A stretch of 64,000 nt of DNA from Ursus arctos (lineage: Eukaryota; Chordata; Mammalia; Carnivora; Ursidae): contig NW_026622963.1 in NCBI RefSeq assembly GCF_023065955.2, positions 13,895,001-13,959,000 of the forward strand, in the 5' to 3' direction. The number at the start of each line of letters is the position of its first letter. The first letter of the stretch is position 1. Positions 12,291 through 25,501 of this stretch are shown piece by piece. The position numbers were made by a program, and so were the translations under genes. The notes beneath the pieces were generated by a model that was not told the origin of the DNA, made no database searches, and saw nothing but the letters and a program-made list of their open reading frames with translations.

Positions 12291-13140
12291 CTCACACAAA
12301 TGGTTTCTTTGTTACTATTATAAGTAATAGTAGTGGCATATATGGTGTGCTTAAAATAGTTTGCAGCGTCATTAACATCATTCCTTGTGAAATATTTTGG
12401 GATGTTGCTGTGTGTATGAATGCCATGCATTTTGTAGTAGGACAACAGCTGAGACCCAACATGAAGGATAGAAATTGCTTCACAATATTAGATGTGACAT
12501 TTTCTGTTTTCAGAAATAGAAATGAACTATTCTTCACCTCTGTCATTTAGGGAACCTCTTCACTTACCTAAAATTTTTTGAGAAACGCTGAGGCTCAGAT
12601 CAGGTGGTAAGTGACACCTGTAACTAGTTTTGGAGGGTCATCTAAAGCAGTTCCTTGAGGGGACACACCTGGGGATGGGGCAGGGCATTTAGGTATCTCC
12701 AGGGTGAGGACTGACAGTTAGTCAAAGTCTGAGCTACACTATTCAAAATAAAAGTTTGCTTTGAGGCTTAAGCTGGATTTCCAGGTTCTCTATCATGCAA
12801 GCAAACATTTCAGGGAAAGATTAATCAGAAAAAACTCACCATGAATAGTTAGTTACTCTATTAAATAGTCATCCTGACTGGAAGACCTTTGCGTTGCAAA
12901 TTGTCCATGAAGACCTAGCTCTGCTTCTTAATCCTGCCCCTAGATCAGTGGCTATAGAAAGAAATTGTAGTGGCAAGAAAAGGTGGGAAGAGCTGTCAGA
13001 AGCTTCCTTCCCCCATTTTCCAGGAAAGCGGGTCTGCTATAGCACTTGGGAAAATACTGAAGCTCTCCTGGTTGGTCTCTCTCTCTTTACACCATCATTT
13101 AAGGTAATATACTGCAGCATCTGATTGGTTTTACCCTCCA
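12291..13140. other. Unassigned sequence
   Basis: No gene or repeat recognised; only short chance open frames on both strands. Confidence 0.5.
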
Positions 13141-13149
13141 GTGCCACCC

Positions 13150-13640
13150 TCATCTGTTCTCTTCTCCTCATCCCTCGCCACTGTCTTATTAAAGCAAAGC
13201 TCAAGTGACTTATCTGAACCAATTCTACAACTGATATGTCTCCCACCTTCAGTCTTGCAAACCCTCCACCAGACACTCCTTTATGTCATCATCAGAGAGA
13301 TCTTTCCAAAATTCAAATCTCTTCACTCATAGAATCTAGTTTTCTTAAGGATGGTTGGCATGAAAGGTTTTTCCCCATTTGGACCCAGGTTCTCTCCCCA
13401 AATCTCTCTTCTAGCTAAAAATAACAACATCCCAACAGTGGCTTTCCAATCATGTCTGACAACCTCATGCCCATGGACATTGGATGTCTGTTCTCTGCCC
13501 TGAAGTACCTTTCCGTCCTAATATTTTGGGACATCCGCTCATCCTTCAAACCCCTTTTATCTCTCAGGGGTCCTCCATGAAACCCTCTTGGACACTCCTG
13601 TCATGTCCACAACCTTGAACAGATCACTACAGTTTCTCCA
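13150..13640 (+). mobile_element. L2 LINE fragment
   Basis: The blocks 'agagagatctttccaaaatt', 'ccttcaaaccccttttatct' and 'tccatgaaaccctcttggac' follow the L2 3' end in plus orientation. Highly diverged. Confidence 0.5.
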
Positions 13641-14345
13641 GCACATGCACACTTTGTCACGACAGAGGAGCACTACATTTGAATCAATGCAATGTTAATA
13701 TAATTAACTATTTCAATTAGGATCTCAGGAGATGCTGGGATGATCTATAAAAGGAACCTCCATAGTGGGGTAAAAATAATACAGGATGAGGCCATGAAGA
13801 GTAGATCAGGTTAAATAGAGTCCAAAAGTCGAACCAAGGGTAAATCTAACAAAACTAGGAGGCATTGGGGATGGGAAGGAAAGGAGTGGATGGAGAAGGA
13901 GGGGTTGAGGGGTCTGGGCTACGACCTGTGCAGAAATATGAGAAATTGTTGGTGTTAGGGTGGTAAAATGAATTTAAAACTAAGCAAGACTAATATCTAA
14001 CTTCAGGTAGTTGATGTAAACTCCTTTCTTGGTCCAAACTTTAGTAAAATCTGTTATATACAGCCTTGCCTACATTTTTTTTTTTTTTTTTTTTTTTAGG
14101 GATTAAGAGAAAATAATTGGTTCCAAAAGTAAAAGAACATTCCTGGGAGATGAATTGTCAGTAGAATCAGATGTTTAGGGAAAATCATCTCAGCAGTAGA
14201 GGGGACCAGGAAATGTATTTCCCCAGGGAATTTGCAGATTCTAGTCAATTTTCCCCAAAATGAAGGACAGCAGCTGGAGCCAATATCAGTAAGATGACAG
14301 AAAGCAGTGGGACCTAAGCTGGCAGTTGAGTTTCCTTTTGTCTTG
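13641..14345. other. Unassigned sequence with a T-run
   Basis: A homopolymer T-run lies at about 14078-14098. Nothing else recognised. Confidence 0.5.
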
Positions 14346-14349
14346 ATTT

Positions 14350-15760
14350 TTGTTTCTTTTTAAAATTATTATTATGTTCAGTTAGACACTGTACAGTACA
14401 TCATTAGTTTTTATATAGTGTTCAATGATTCACTAGCTGTGTATAACACCCAGTGCTCATCATGACCTGTGTCTTGCTTAATATCCATTACCATGTTACC
14501 CCATCCCCCCACCCTCCACCCCTCTGAAACCATCAGTTTGTTTCCCAGGGTCCATAGTCTCTCATGGTTCGTCTCCCTCTCTGATTTCTCCCCCTTTATT
14601 TTTCCTTCCTTCTCCTAAGTCCTCCATGCTATTCCTTATGTTCCACAAATAAGTGAAACCATATGATAATTGTCTTTCTCTGCTTGACTTATTTCACTTA
14701 GTATTATCTCCTCCAGTTCCATCCATTTTGATGCAAATGGTGGGTATTCATCTTTTCTGATGGCTGAGTAATATTCCATTGTGTATATGGACCACATCGT
14801 CTTTATCCATTCATCTGTTGAAGGGCATTTTGGCTCCTTCCACAGTTTGGCTATTGTGGACATTGCTGCTATGAACATTGGGGTGCATGTGTCCCAAAAG
14901 TTCATTTTTGCTTTTGTTTCACTTGCTTTTGGAGTTGTGTCTTGAAAGAAGTTGCTGTGGCCCATGTCGGAGAGGTCACTGCCTATGTTCTCCTCTAGGA
15001 TTTTGATGGATTCCTGTCTCACATTGAGGCCTTTCATCCATTTATAGTTTATCTTTGTGTATGGTGTAAGGGAATGGTCCAGTTTCATTCTTCTATATGT
15101 AGCTGTCCAATTTTCCCAGCATCACTTATTGAAGAGACTGTCTTTTTCCATTGGATATTTTTTTCTCGTTTGTCAAAGATTAGTTGACTATAGAGTTGAG
15201 GGTCTATTTCTGGAGTCTCTATTCTGTTCCATTGATCTATGTGTCTGTTTTTGTGCCAATACCAGGCTGTCTTGGTGATCACAACTTTGTAATATATCTT
15301 GAAGTCAGGCAACATCATCACGTTTTGTTTTTCTTTTTCAGCATTTGTTTTTCTTTTTCAACATTTCCTTGGCCATTTGGGGTCTTTTCTGGTTCCATAG
15401 AAATTTTAGGATTGTTTGTTCCAGCTTCTTGAAAAATGCCAATGGTATATAAATAGGGATGGCATTGAAAGTGTAGATGGCTCTGGGCAGGATAGACACT
15501 TTAACAATGTTTATTCTTCCAACCCATGAACATTGAATGTTTTTTCCATCTTTTTGTGTCTTCTTCAATCTTTCATAAGTGTTCTGTAGTTTCTACAGTA
15601 TAGACCCTTTACCTCTTTGGTTAATTTTATTCCTAGGTATCTTATGGTTTTTGGTGCTATTGTAAATGGAATTGATTCCTTAATTTCTCTTTCTACAGTT
15701 ACATTGTTAATGTATAGAAAAGCAACTGATTTCTGTATCTTGATCTTTGTATTCGTATGC
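14350..15760 (-). mobile_element. Carnivore L1, 5'-truncated and internally deleted
   Basis: Minus-strand L1 from 3' UTR into the ORF2 reverse-transcriptase/C-terminal region. The longest open piece (15088-14636) contains [38 protein letters not shown] and, after a jump, TIAKLWKEPKCPSTDEW and YTMEYYSAI. The segment between these blocks that is present in the other L1 copies is missing here, so the copy has an internal deletion near 14900. Confidence 0.88.
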
Positions 15761-17555
15761 TCGGCACAGAATGTTTGTTTTGTTGAACAGACCTAGGGCC
15801 ATGAGTGGAAATGTTGGGAGAGGGAAATGAATTTGGCTTTGAGTATTCAGTAAACATTTTATCTGCTAATGATCAAAGGCAAGTATGTCCTTAGAAACAA
15901 CATAGTGGAAATATCTATTATGCAGTGGTTGACTCTGTTTTGTCCTTATTAGGTTTTCCTATCTTACCTGCAATTATGTGGACTTTATGGAAATGGAGTA
16001 ATAAAAGTAATTGTTTTATAAGTTTATTGTCTTCTGAGATTTATGTGATGACCTCTGCATATAGCTAACACCCCTCATTGTCTCCAGTAATTCCTAGGCA
16101 TATTAAATTTACTTCATGGAAAATACCAATAAAAACTTATATTCCTTATAAACTTGCAAATTTTTCTTGAAGGGATTCATGAGTAAATGAAGCTTTGCTT
16201 CACTCTCATAATACAAAGAGACATTGTAAAACAGTGACTGCCACAGCACTTGATGCCATTCGCATTTGTGTGACTGTCACATGTTCTGCAGAGGAGATAT
16301 CAGAGTAGAAATGAAACCCCATTGTTGGTATGGATACGAAGGACTGTAGGTCACAGAGCAGCACATACATGGAATTATGTGGGGTGAAGCAGAATGCCCA
16401 GGTCAGATATTCTAGCCTCAGTGGTCTCTGTCATGCAGGCACTCATCCATTCAATGTGGGCTGAATACCCACAATGTACCAGAACGTGTTCTTGGGATCT
16501 CGTCATGAGGGGGACATGGCTTTGCTCTAACAATGCTTCTGGGAAAGTTGTTTGTCTTTGTCCTCATCTGGAAGGCCATTCCTGAGCACATTCAGGCTGA
16601 GGACAGGCTGCCCAGCCTTGGAGTGAGGAGCTGGGCTGTGTCCCCTCTGTGCTTACTGACAAGGCATCTGTTTTCTAGGGGTTTCTGTGGGTCTTCTGTT
16701 CTCTAGTTCATCTCCATGAATGGAGTCTTGGAGATGAAAGGAAAACTCTCCATCCAATCTGGGGTGGCTGCGGTACCTGGGCACTCCTATACAGCTACCC
16801 GTGAACCTCAGATTTGAGTCCCAAAGGGTGATCTTTAGGAGACCAGTTGTCAGGGGTTATTTCCATCACTGTCCAGTATGGCATCTTTGATCTCTCAGCA
16901 TTAGAACTAAAATATGCTAAAGAATGATATAAATAATACAGGTGTATCAGATTCAAATTAAAAAATGCATCCCAAAAGTTATGTATGTGTTCATTTTTAT
17001 TTCTCCTGAATGAAGTGGTGTTTTAAATGCAATAGTGAGTGAAGCTTACTCTCTAGATGAAACTTGGACAAGAGTATGCAATGCCATAACACCTATCTAC
17101 ACAAACATAAGTTTTTCTCCTTGATTTATCTATTTTACCATTTGGAGGTAAAAAAAGAGTAGGTTTGATCCTATTGCTAGTTGAATAGGCATCCCAGGCA
17201 AACCACTGACATTCACCCCGGCTTTTATGAGTGTGCAGTGGCCCAGGTGGGGACTGGCTGAGAAGAGATTTTGCTCTCTTGCCATTCTGACAGCAGAGGG
17301 AACAGGGCCAGGACTGAGGAAATTTATGCTGCTGTCTGCCATTAGATTCTGGCCCTGCCCAGCAATGCCAACACAGGATCTGCCCTCCAGTGTAGCAGTG
17401 GACAACCGGAGTTGAGTTGCAAGGGGGAGAAACATGTTTTTAGGAGGAGAGCTGCATAAGGCTGAGAGAAGTCTTTGGCCACTTTCAAATTCTTCCAAGT
17501 TTGTGTGTGGTACAATGCAGGAAAGCATTTTGCCGGGGGGGGGGTGTGTCTTCTA
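15761..17555. other. Unassigned sequence
   Basis: No gene, RNA or repeat that I can name. Open frames of 60-145 codons near 16394-17780 overlap on both strands and show no recognisable motif. Confidence 0.45.
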
Positions 17556-17615
17556 AAAACTTTGTGGTAAAATACACATAACGTAAAATTCACCATTGTA
17601 ATCATTTCATGGAAA
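17556..17615. repeat. Short old L1-like fragment
   Basis: The block 'aaaatacacataacgtaaaa' followed by 'ttcaccattgtaatcatttc' resembles a common segment of old L1M 3' UTRs. Preceded by a G-run at about 17535-17543. Confidence 0.45.
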
Positions 17616-17944
17616 TGATGGGTGTTGCCAGCTTTTCTGATCCCTTTGAAGCATGGTCGTCTGCATGCCCTGGACCCCCAGCTCTTCCCAGCTGTCCACC
17701 TGGTACCTGGGCTGCACAGGCCCACCTGGACCCTGGCCTGCCCAGAATTCTTGGATTTTGTGGTGAGTTTTACCACCACAGCAGAGCCCTCCCCTCAGGG
17801 CCTCTCAATCCTCAATCTTCACCCCCTGGTTTCAAGAGAAGCAGAAACCCCTGAAAGCCTGGGGACAAATAGTCTTCAGATATCAAAGTTTTACACTGTT
17901 TTTAAAAAGGTTATTTATCACTTCTTAAAAAAATGAACATATCT

Positions 17945-18202
17945 AGGGGAAGAAAGGTATAAAGAAAGGGGGGTAATCAGAAGGGGGAATGAAGCATGAG
18001 AGACTATGGACTATGAGAAACAAACTGAAGGCTTCAGAGGGGAGGGGGGTAGGGGAATGGGATAGGCTGGTGATGGGTAGTAAGGAGGGCACGTATAGCA
18101 TGGTGCACTGGGTGTTATAAGCAACTAATGAATCATTGAACTTTACATCAGAAACCAGAGATGTACTGTATGGTGACTAACATAATATAATAAAAAAAAC
18201 AT
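17945..18202 (+). mobile_element. Young 5'-truncated L1 tail with 19-bp duplication
   Basis: L1 3' UTR in plus orientation ('catgagagactatggactat' to 'atggtgactaacataatata' and an A-tail). The exact duplication taaaaaaatgaacatatct is at 17926-17944 and 18203-18221, so both boundaries are clear. Confidence 0.93.
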
Positions 18203-18221
18203 TAAAAAAATGAACATATCT

Positions 18222-19645
18222 TCCTAAATTTTGATTTGTATTGTTATAAAAATTCTGCATTAATATTTTTCTGGCCAGTGGTAAAACCTTGGAGCTGTAT
18301 CATGTACAATAGAATAGTTCATGCTAGACATACTAGGATTTAAATGAACTTTTTTTTTTCCTGGTTAAGTAAACTACACAATTCTGTTATAGCAATTGAC
18401 TTCACTTATTTTTTTATAGTTTAATTTCCATTACAGTACTCAATAGCAGATTCCTTTAAATATGAAGATTGCCTATAACAAAAAGTTGAAATATGCCATG
18501 TTTGTGATGCTTTTAAAGATTAGGTTTGTCAAAGATAAAGAAAGCTGGACACTATTTAAGCTGGTAAGGATAGATTTTGTCTGGTAATAACTGTTGCAAT
18601 AGGCAGAGCATCCAGCATGAAGTAAACTCAACTTTGCTAAAACAAAGGGCAGAAGATTTTCTAAAGGCTGGGGTGTACTAGGGGATAGACAGTGAGAAGT
18701 GTGGAGTGTTTTAGTCTATGTGACTAGGCCATCGGGGCTTATTAACTGGTTTTTATCTCATATCTTTATGATGGGAGGCCATGGTGTGGGTAGGCCACAC
18801 CGCAGCTGGGAGCAAGAGAGTAATCTCCTTGAATGTCTGCATTTCAACAATACAGCTCTTCGGTCCTTGTGGAAATGGCTCTGGTGGTGGAGGGGTTACT
18901 TCTCAAAGGGCAGAGAAAGGATTTACAACTTGATGCTTTCTAAAGGAACTGTTCTAAGAGAAGGTACAGGGGCCTGTGTGGCTTATACCAGGTTTTGGCT
19001 GGCACAAATAGGTAAATTTGGCTGAAACAAATAAATCCTGGCAGCACTGAGCCTTCTCAGGCAGGCATTTTAAGGAGGGTCATCTAAAGGACATGGCCTT
19101 TAAGCTGCCAGAAGCCATGCTAGAATTTGGTCAAATAATCTCACACAAGGGTTTAGATAGAGTCATTCTATGCCAAGAGCTCTCTTGTAGTCCTCAGGCT
19201 TCATCAGGGTTTGAATTCTACCACTGAGTTGAGTTGAAAGCAAAGAGAAAGAAAATGTTTTTTCCTAAGCCGAGAAGATAGACATACCTGTGTGTGTGTG
19301 TGTTGTATTTGCACACATGAGTGCGTGTGTGTAAGTGCACGCTCATGTGTGTTTCTCTTACAGGACAACTGTATAGAAAATCTTAGTGAGTGAATGCATT
19401 CAGTAAATCCAAATTCTGCAACCAGTATTTTTACCTTGTGCCTTAGTTTGCCCCAATCTTTAACTTTGGAGAAGAAATGAAATGAACATTCTAGAACAGT
19501 CTGTGGTACCCAGAGCCTCTCACAGCCATACCCTGGGGGGAGTGCCTTTCCTCTGGACTGCTGCATAGCACTGTGACGTATCTACTGTGATGACAACAGT
19601 AGCAACAGCCAGGACACCGGACATACGCTGCACACTCTCCACACA
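18222..19645. other. Unassigned sequence with a degenerate TG tract
   Basis: A degenerate TG/CA tract lies at about 19290-19352. The segment 18530-19170 has the feel of an old LTR or dispersed repeat but I could not assign it. An open frame at 18699-19025 shows no motif. Confidence 0.4.
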
Positions 19646-19654
19646 GAGCCCCGT

Positions 19655-19750
19655 TCTGCAGACCTGACACATGTTATCTCATTTCATCCAGGCTGTTACC
19701 ATCTTAATCCCACAGGCAAATGGAGGGATAGAGAGGCAGACTCAGATAGT
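19655..19750 (-). repeat. MIR-like fragment
   Basis: The order 'acatgttatctcatttcatc', 'ctgttaccatcttaatccca', 'ggatagagaggcagactcag' matches the antisense of MIR. Confidence 0.5.
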
Positions 19751-19759
19751 ATCAAAGGT

Positions 19760-21420
19760 TTTCAAACTTTAAGCTTTGTTTTCAGTTTTCCTATCTTAAA
19801 CGAAGCCTGCTGTGTAAAACCTTCCAGAACCTCTCTGGCTAAGGTGACTCATTTGGTAGAATTCCCTGATGCTTCCCCGCACTCCAAGGACTTCACAGAG
19901 TGTAGTATGGAAAATACAAACTCAACCCTTGACATCATTTCCTGCTTTTAAGTATTATACATCTAATATCTTCAAAACTGCCATTTTATTAGAAAAATCC
20001 TAATGTTTTGTTTTTATAGAATAGAGCTAAAATTTCACCAATGTGTAATATCCATTATAAAATTATTCTGCTGGAAATCCCTCCCTGACCCCCCACCCTC
20101 AAATAAAACTGAACCATGATTTACAGGAAAATAACCCAAAGGGGTATGTGACTTCTGTATGGTCTGAACTGAGTTCAGTGAATCTGTTTCTCATTGCCAA
20201 TATAGAACTCAAGGTCTGGTGACAAGTTCGGGCTTATAATAAGGAGGTCAAGTGTATTCTAAATGCAATAGGATTGTTTTCTCACATTTTTAGAGAGCTT
20301 GGAGGCATATTTGAGATCTCAGAACCTAAGCCCTTTGATTTACTGAGGACCACCTTGGTACTGGGTCTTGGTGTGTATTTAGTGACCATAGCTGGCTTCA
20401 TTTCTAATGTGGATTGCTATTCTTTTCCTCCTTATGTGTGCGTTTTCCTGGTATTTCCTCACAAATAATAAATAGGAAAAGAAGCATTGAGAATCATAAA
20501 AATGATTGTATTAAAATGGGTAATAAGCCTGAAAATGCTTATTACTTGTTGTACCTACATGTGCATTGCCCATGTGGGACTTCTTTCTACAATATTTGTT
20601 TTTTAAGGGAGAATTACAATATCCAAAGTATTGAAATTTAATTTTTTTCTAGAGAACATGTTTGGTGTATACTTTAAAAATCAGACAAAACAGCCTGCTT
20701 TGGGAAAGGTATTTGAAATACCAGAATACCTTTCTGTTCTCTTCTGCGACGATTTTCACCCATTCCTCTGTGTAGAGCCTCCTTTTTCTGCCTTGTGCTG
20801 GTGGCACTGAGTTTGTCGGTGTGCTTATTGTTCGACAGATGGAAGGGTTTTTGCCTAAAGAAATAATGCAGATCTTCAGCCTGCTAGTGGCCGCCTAGCA
20901 GGACTTGGTGTACAGTGAAAAGTAGATTGCATCTGTACTCACTGCCATGCAAACCTTTTAGTAACCCTGGATTTTTGCCCAATTGACCATCGATGTAATA
21001 GTTGTCACTCGGGCTTCTCAGCTTTCCTGGCGCAGGTGATTGAAGTGCTGAATTTTATCTAACACAATCTCAAATACCTATAAATAGGATTGTCTTGTAT
21101 GAATTCTGATGTTTATGTATTCTTTATGCTCTTACATAATTTTAAAGATAGTTCTTGGGTCTCAGAACTCTAGAAATACACAGGAATTGATATGTCTGAA
21201 TTTGAAATGCGTCATTTTGTCATATATGAAATAATTATTTTAATTGCTGTTAAATTCGAGGTAATGTGTGTGGAGATGTCTGGTGAATTTTAATTGAATT
21301 AGTCTTTTCATTTCCACTGACCTTTGAAGGTATCATAAGTTTAACTATGCGAAGACAGTTCTGACTTGGCAAGAGCAGTCAGTACCTCTCCAATTTAAAG
21401 ATGCCTGTAAATGCAGATTT
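19760..21420. other. Unassigned sequence
   Basis: AT-rich, no gene or repeat recognised. Confidence 0.5.
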
Positions 21421-21423
21421 ATT

Positions 21424-21510
21424 TCAGTGGGTCTGGGATGGGTCCAAAGCTGCATTTCTAATAAGCATCCAGGTGCTGTGGCTATTGCTGGCCCATGGAA
21501 AACCATGTGC
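21424..21510 (+). repeat. MER5-like hAT transposon fragment
   Basis: The blocks 'tcagtgggtctgggatgggt' and 'gcatttctaataagcatcca' followed by 'ggtgctgtggctattgctgg' match MER5-type sequence in plus orientation. Confidence 0.6.
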
Positions 21511-22056
21511 TGTATTTATTGGTCAGCTGCAGGGTTTTCTAATGTTGTGTGCTGGTATTTGAACTGCAAGGGTTCCCCACCCACTTACACTTCTGTTCAC
21601 CTGTGTGGCAGAGACTCTCAGTGGCCAAACTCCAAGATCACCCTCTTTCTTCCTGGGCAGACAACTGGACACTTCCCAGGCTCCGGGGCAGTCAGCTGTG
21701 TGTGACCATGCCCTTTGGCTCTGCCTCTTGGCCTGTGTGCCACTTGACAGCCCAGCCCATAAACAACTTCCACCCATGACCCTCACACGCTCTCCCCCAT
21801 CTACTGGATAAGTGGAAAAGAAGAGCAGAGCCTTGTAGGAGAAGCCACGTGTATCTCCACACGTTGAATGGAGCTGAATCCCTCTGCTGGCCTGTCTAGG
21901 CTGCGATGTGAGGAAGCTCTGATTATGTGAGGAGGCTGAGATTTCAGTTAGTTGTGTCAGCCTCCCTTGGCAAATTCAGGGTCTGAGGCCAGGCTACTTA
22001 ATTCTGGGACCGTACTGCCTGCAGAGAAGATTTGTTACTTCAATCTCATTTCAAAA
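21511..22056. other. Unassigned sequence
   Basis: Moderate GC. Overlapping open frames on both strands (21523-21811) without recognisable domains. Confidence 0.45.
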
Positions 22057-22070
22057 ATACTTCTCAGCCT

Positions 22071-22292
22071 GGGGCATCTGGGTGGCACATTCTGTTGAGC
22101 AGCAACTGTTGGCGACTCTTGATTTTGGCTCAGGTCACGATCTCAGGGTCGTGAGATCGAACCCCACATGGGGCACTGGGCTCAGCATGGAGTCTGCTTG
22201 AGATCCTCTTTCCCTCTCCCTCTGCCCCTAACCCCTGAGCATGCTCTCTCTCTCTCTCCCTAAAATAAATTTAAAAATCTAAAAATAATAAT
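22071..22292 (+). mobile_element. Can-SINE
   Basis: Head ggggcatctgggtggcac, box-like 'gtgagatcgaaccccacatg', CT-rich run and A-rich tail in plus orientation. Imperfect duplication atacttctcagcct / atactctcagcct on either side. Confidence 0.9.
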
Positions 22293-22309
22293 AATACTCT
22301 CAGCCTCAA

Positions 22310-23320
22310 AAATATACCTATTTAATTTATGATTTGCACCTCCCCTTCCATTCTAAGGGGACAACTAGAGAACTTTGCTCAGATATCACATCCCCCTTGT
22401 GTTTCTTCTACATTTTCTCCTTCCAATTTAGTTAGATAAATGTTTTATAAATGCATATTGTGAATATTGGGTCCTACTCCACACCTCATAAAATCAGAAC
22501 CTCCAGAGGGGGCAATTAGGAACTTAACCTTAGCGGAAGCCCCAAGTGTCACGCTTATCAGCAGCTAATTTTTAAAAGTGAGGAATTTGGCAAAATAGAC
22601 CTTGCGGATGGAAGGGGAAAATGGATTGGAGAGGACTGGGTTTTTTTTTTAACTTTCCATCTTTAAAAAGGCTTTCCTTTTATGGAAGATTATTCCCCTC
22701 AACTCTGCATTTTTCTTACTTGTTTGGTTTATTCAATTATTTCCCCCCCAGGGGAAAATGTATAGGAGTTAAACTCTTAAAATTTAACTTCCTGGCACCA
22801 GGTGATCTGTACTTTTTTGCATCTTGCTTTTAAAATGCCAGATGCTTCTCCTTCGGTCAGGTATATGCATTTTTCTGCTGGCCCCATGTTTGCTATGTCA
22901 TTCAATTGCAGTGCTTTTCTGCTTCATATTGTGTTCATATGAGGAGATTTATGCTGTATTCAAACCTTGCATGGCACTCTGAAGAAGGTGAAGGGGACAT
23001 ACAAATCAGATTAAAGGTGAATGTCTAGAAATCTGGCAGCCCTCTTTTTCATGAGTCTGTTAACACCTGAATTGCTCTGACACCTCATTTCTTTTGACTT
23101 TTATTTCTATTCCATTGGTCCTCAATGAATTATGGCCAGTGTTATTAAACAATGTGAATTATCTGACTGGAGAGTTGTGGTGTGTTTGTCCATCATTGAT
23201 TATATCATTATACCATTACTATTTGGACATTTGTCACCAATAAGAGCATTTGTTTCTAGACCATTCATAAATCAATGAGAACATCTGAAGTTCTGGCAAG
23301 TTGAATTGGCCTGAAAAGCA
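22310..23320. other. Unassigned sequence with a possible MER5 piece
   Basis: A MER5-like fragment may lie at 22478-22515 ('aaaatcagaacctccagagg'). Otherwise nothing recognised. Confidence 0.4.
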
Positions 23321-23329
23321 GAGGTGATG

Positions 23330-25070
23330 CTGTGTGGGCTACCATGGAAATGAATAAGGAGTGCAAACATGTGAAGGGGTATATTGGTAGGAAAGGCAAA
23401 TTCACATCAGAAAAATTTATCTATTCCAAAGAAGATGAACCCCTCACCACTGCATCAAGGGTATTCTATATAATGAACCTGCCAGGTGGATGGCTAGTAT
23501 CCCTAGGGAACGGCGCTATATCAGAGGCACAGAGTTGGTCTCCTTTGGTGACAGATGGGCGCTCATTGGAGGCAGATCAGTTTTGGTGAAGGAAAGTCCA
23601 TTTTGTTGAGCCTATGCATGTCCTCCATCCCTTTTGTTATGGTTATTTTATATACGGACTTGATACCATGAGAATCTGTACCTGTTGCTCATGCAAAATT
23701 GCTTATGCTTTCCACCTCTATTCAGGCATGGTGTCATACATAGCATCTCCATCAGGCCACATATCTTCCTTGGCAACTCACAATCAGGCATTAAATCTCT
23801 ACAAGCACACTAACAAACCAGAAAATGCTATTGGAATGGAGAATGGTTGTCAATAGAGTGCACAAGTCTTTGTTCCAAAACTCAAGGCATAGGCATGGTG
23901 ATTTTCCTATCACAGCCTCTCAGAGATTCCATACAACGCCCTTTTTGCCACAGATAGCTTCAATACCATTGGCTTTGCTGGGTCACAAGCCCTACTGTGC
24001 ACTTCAGCCTGTACCTACCTAGGGCCTTCTTCAAACACTTCTTTTGCTATGGGTTCTACCCCAAATTTTCAGCTTTATGGGTTATGCAATAAATATGTCA
24101 AAACATTATAGCTACATGTTTTATATATTGCTTCCAAAATCCAAAGAGATATATCAAACATTTATTTATTTGTTGTGGGTGACTGAAGATAGAACAATTT
24201 GTCTCTACATGTAGGGGAACTATCTAGATAGGCTCAGGATCACTTGGCTTTTAGGAAAGTCACTCATATAGTGGGCTTCTGTGCTTCCCCAGAATTTATT
24301 AGGCTCTGGAATGAGTCTCTTACTAAAGCATCTAGGATCCTTAATTCTGCCATTTCAAAGACCTAAAGATTTTGAATCCATTGAAATGGACTAGTATAAT
24401 GCTCTGTGGATATCAAGATAATTAAGGTCCCTCTGGGCTGGGTATATTATGACAGAAACACATGAGTTTACATCGTTCTGGTATTAGAGTCAAAGTGTAT
24501 TATTGGCCATTGCAGGTGAAAGCCAATCATTTTTTATTGTGTTTGTTAATTGTGACTAAAATCAAAACATTTGCTGGGTCAGTAGCTGCACACTAACTGC
24601 CAGAGACTTTGTTCATTTGCTCCAGAAAATATATCACATCTGGAATGGTCTCTGTGAAAGGCATCAAAACTTGATTCATTTTATAATAATCCCCTAAGTC
24701 ACTTATTACAAAAAGTCATTCTCTAAGGTCTGTCTGGCTTTTGTACCAGACACATGTGCAAGTTACAGAAGAGTGGTAAAATCATCTTCCCTACATCTTT
24801 TACATCTTAGATGGAAGGAGACTGAAGCTCCCCCAGGGATATGACAATATTTTGGGTTTACTATTTTAGCAAACTGGGGCAGTTAGGTCAGCTTCCACTT
24901 GACCTTCATACTGTAGTGGTTCTCACTCCATGGGTCAGCAAATGTGGAAGCAAACTGACAACCTGTTCTGCATCATGGGGAGCATTGTATGGACCACAAT
25001 CAACTGCCCCAAATAAATAAAACCGTGAGCTTTTCTGATACTGATTTAATAAGAACACGTTTATCCCTGA
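23330..25070 (-). mobile_element. Class III (ERVL-like) endogenous retrovirus pol remnant, antisense
   Basis: Read on the minus strand, short in-frame stretches resemble class III retroviral pol in the correct order: reverse-transcriptase-like sequence around 24480-24850, an RNase-H-like stretch near 23890-24020, and integrase-like sequence suggested below that. Each stretch is broken by stops and frameshifts within some tens of codons, so no protein can be made. No flanking LTRs were recognised. The edges are approximate. Confidence 0.6.
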
Positions 25071-25150
25071 CTTTTGCATTCCTGATGTTTAAAGATATGT
25101 GATATCCTTTGTTGATAATGTGTTACCCATGATAGAAAATGACTGCTTTT

Positions 25151-25348
25151 GGGGTGCCTGGGTGGTGCAGTCAGTTAAGCATTGGACTCTCGGTTTTGGC
25201 TCAGGTCAGGATCTCAGGGTCCTGGGATTGAGCCCCAAGTCAGGCTCTATGCTCAGCACAGAGTTGGCTTGAAATTCTCTCTCCCTTTCCCTCTGCCCTC
25301 CCGCTCATGCTCTCTCTCTCTAAAATAAATAAATAAGTCTTAAAAAAA
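25151..25348 (+). mobile_element. Can-SINE
   Basis: Head ggggtgcctgggtggtgcag, CT-rich run, (A)n tail with aaataaataa. Near-exact 16-bp duplication gaaaatgactgctttt / gaaaatgactgttttt at 25135-25150 and 25349-25364. Confidence 0.93.
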
Positions 25349-25501
25349 GAAAATGACTGTTTTTGTCACATGAATAGTTATAGCTTGGTTACATCAGTAT
25401 TCCGGTTTTATTTCCTTTAGATACCATCATGTGTTTCATTTGACAAGATTTAGCTGTGACGCCACTGGTAAACACTTTTGCATGTAGAATTCTTTTTCTT
25501 A

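Noticed and set aside
17130..17936. Several overlapping frames of 80-145 codons
   Set aside because: Overlap on both strands, no motif, no splice pattern; moderate GC lowers stop frequency.
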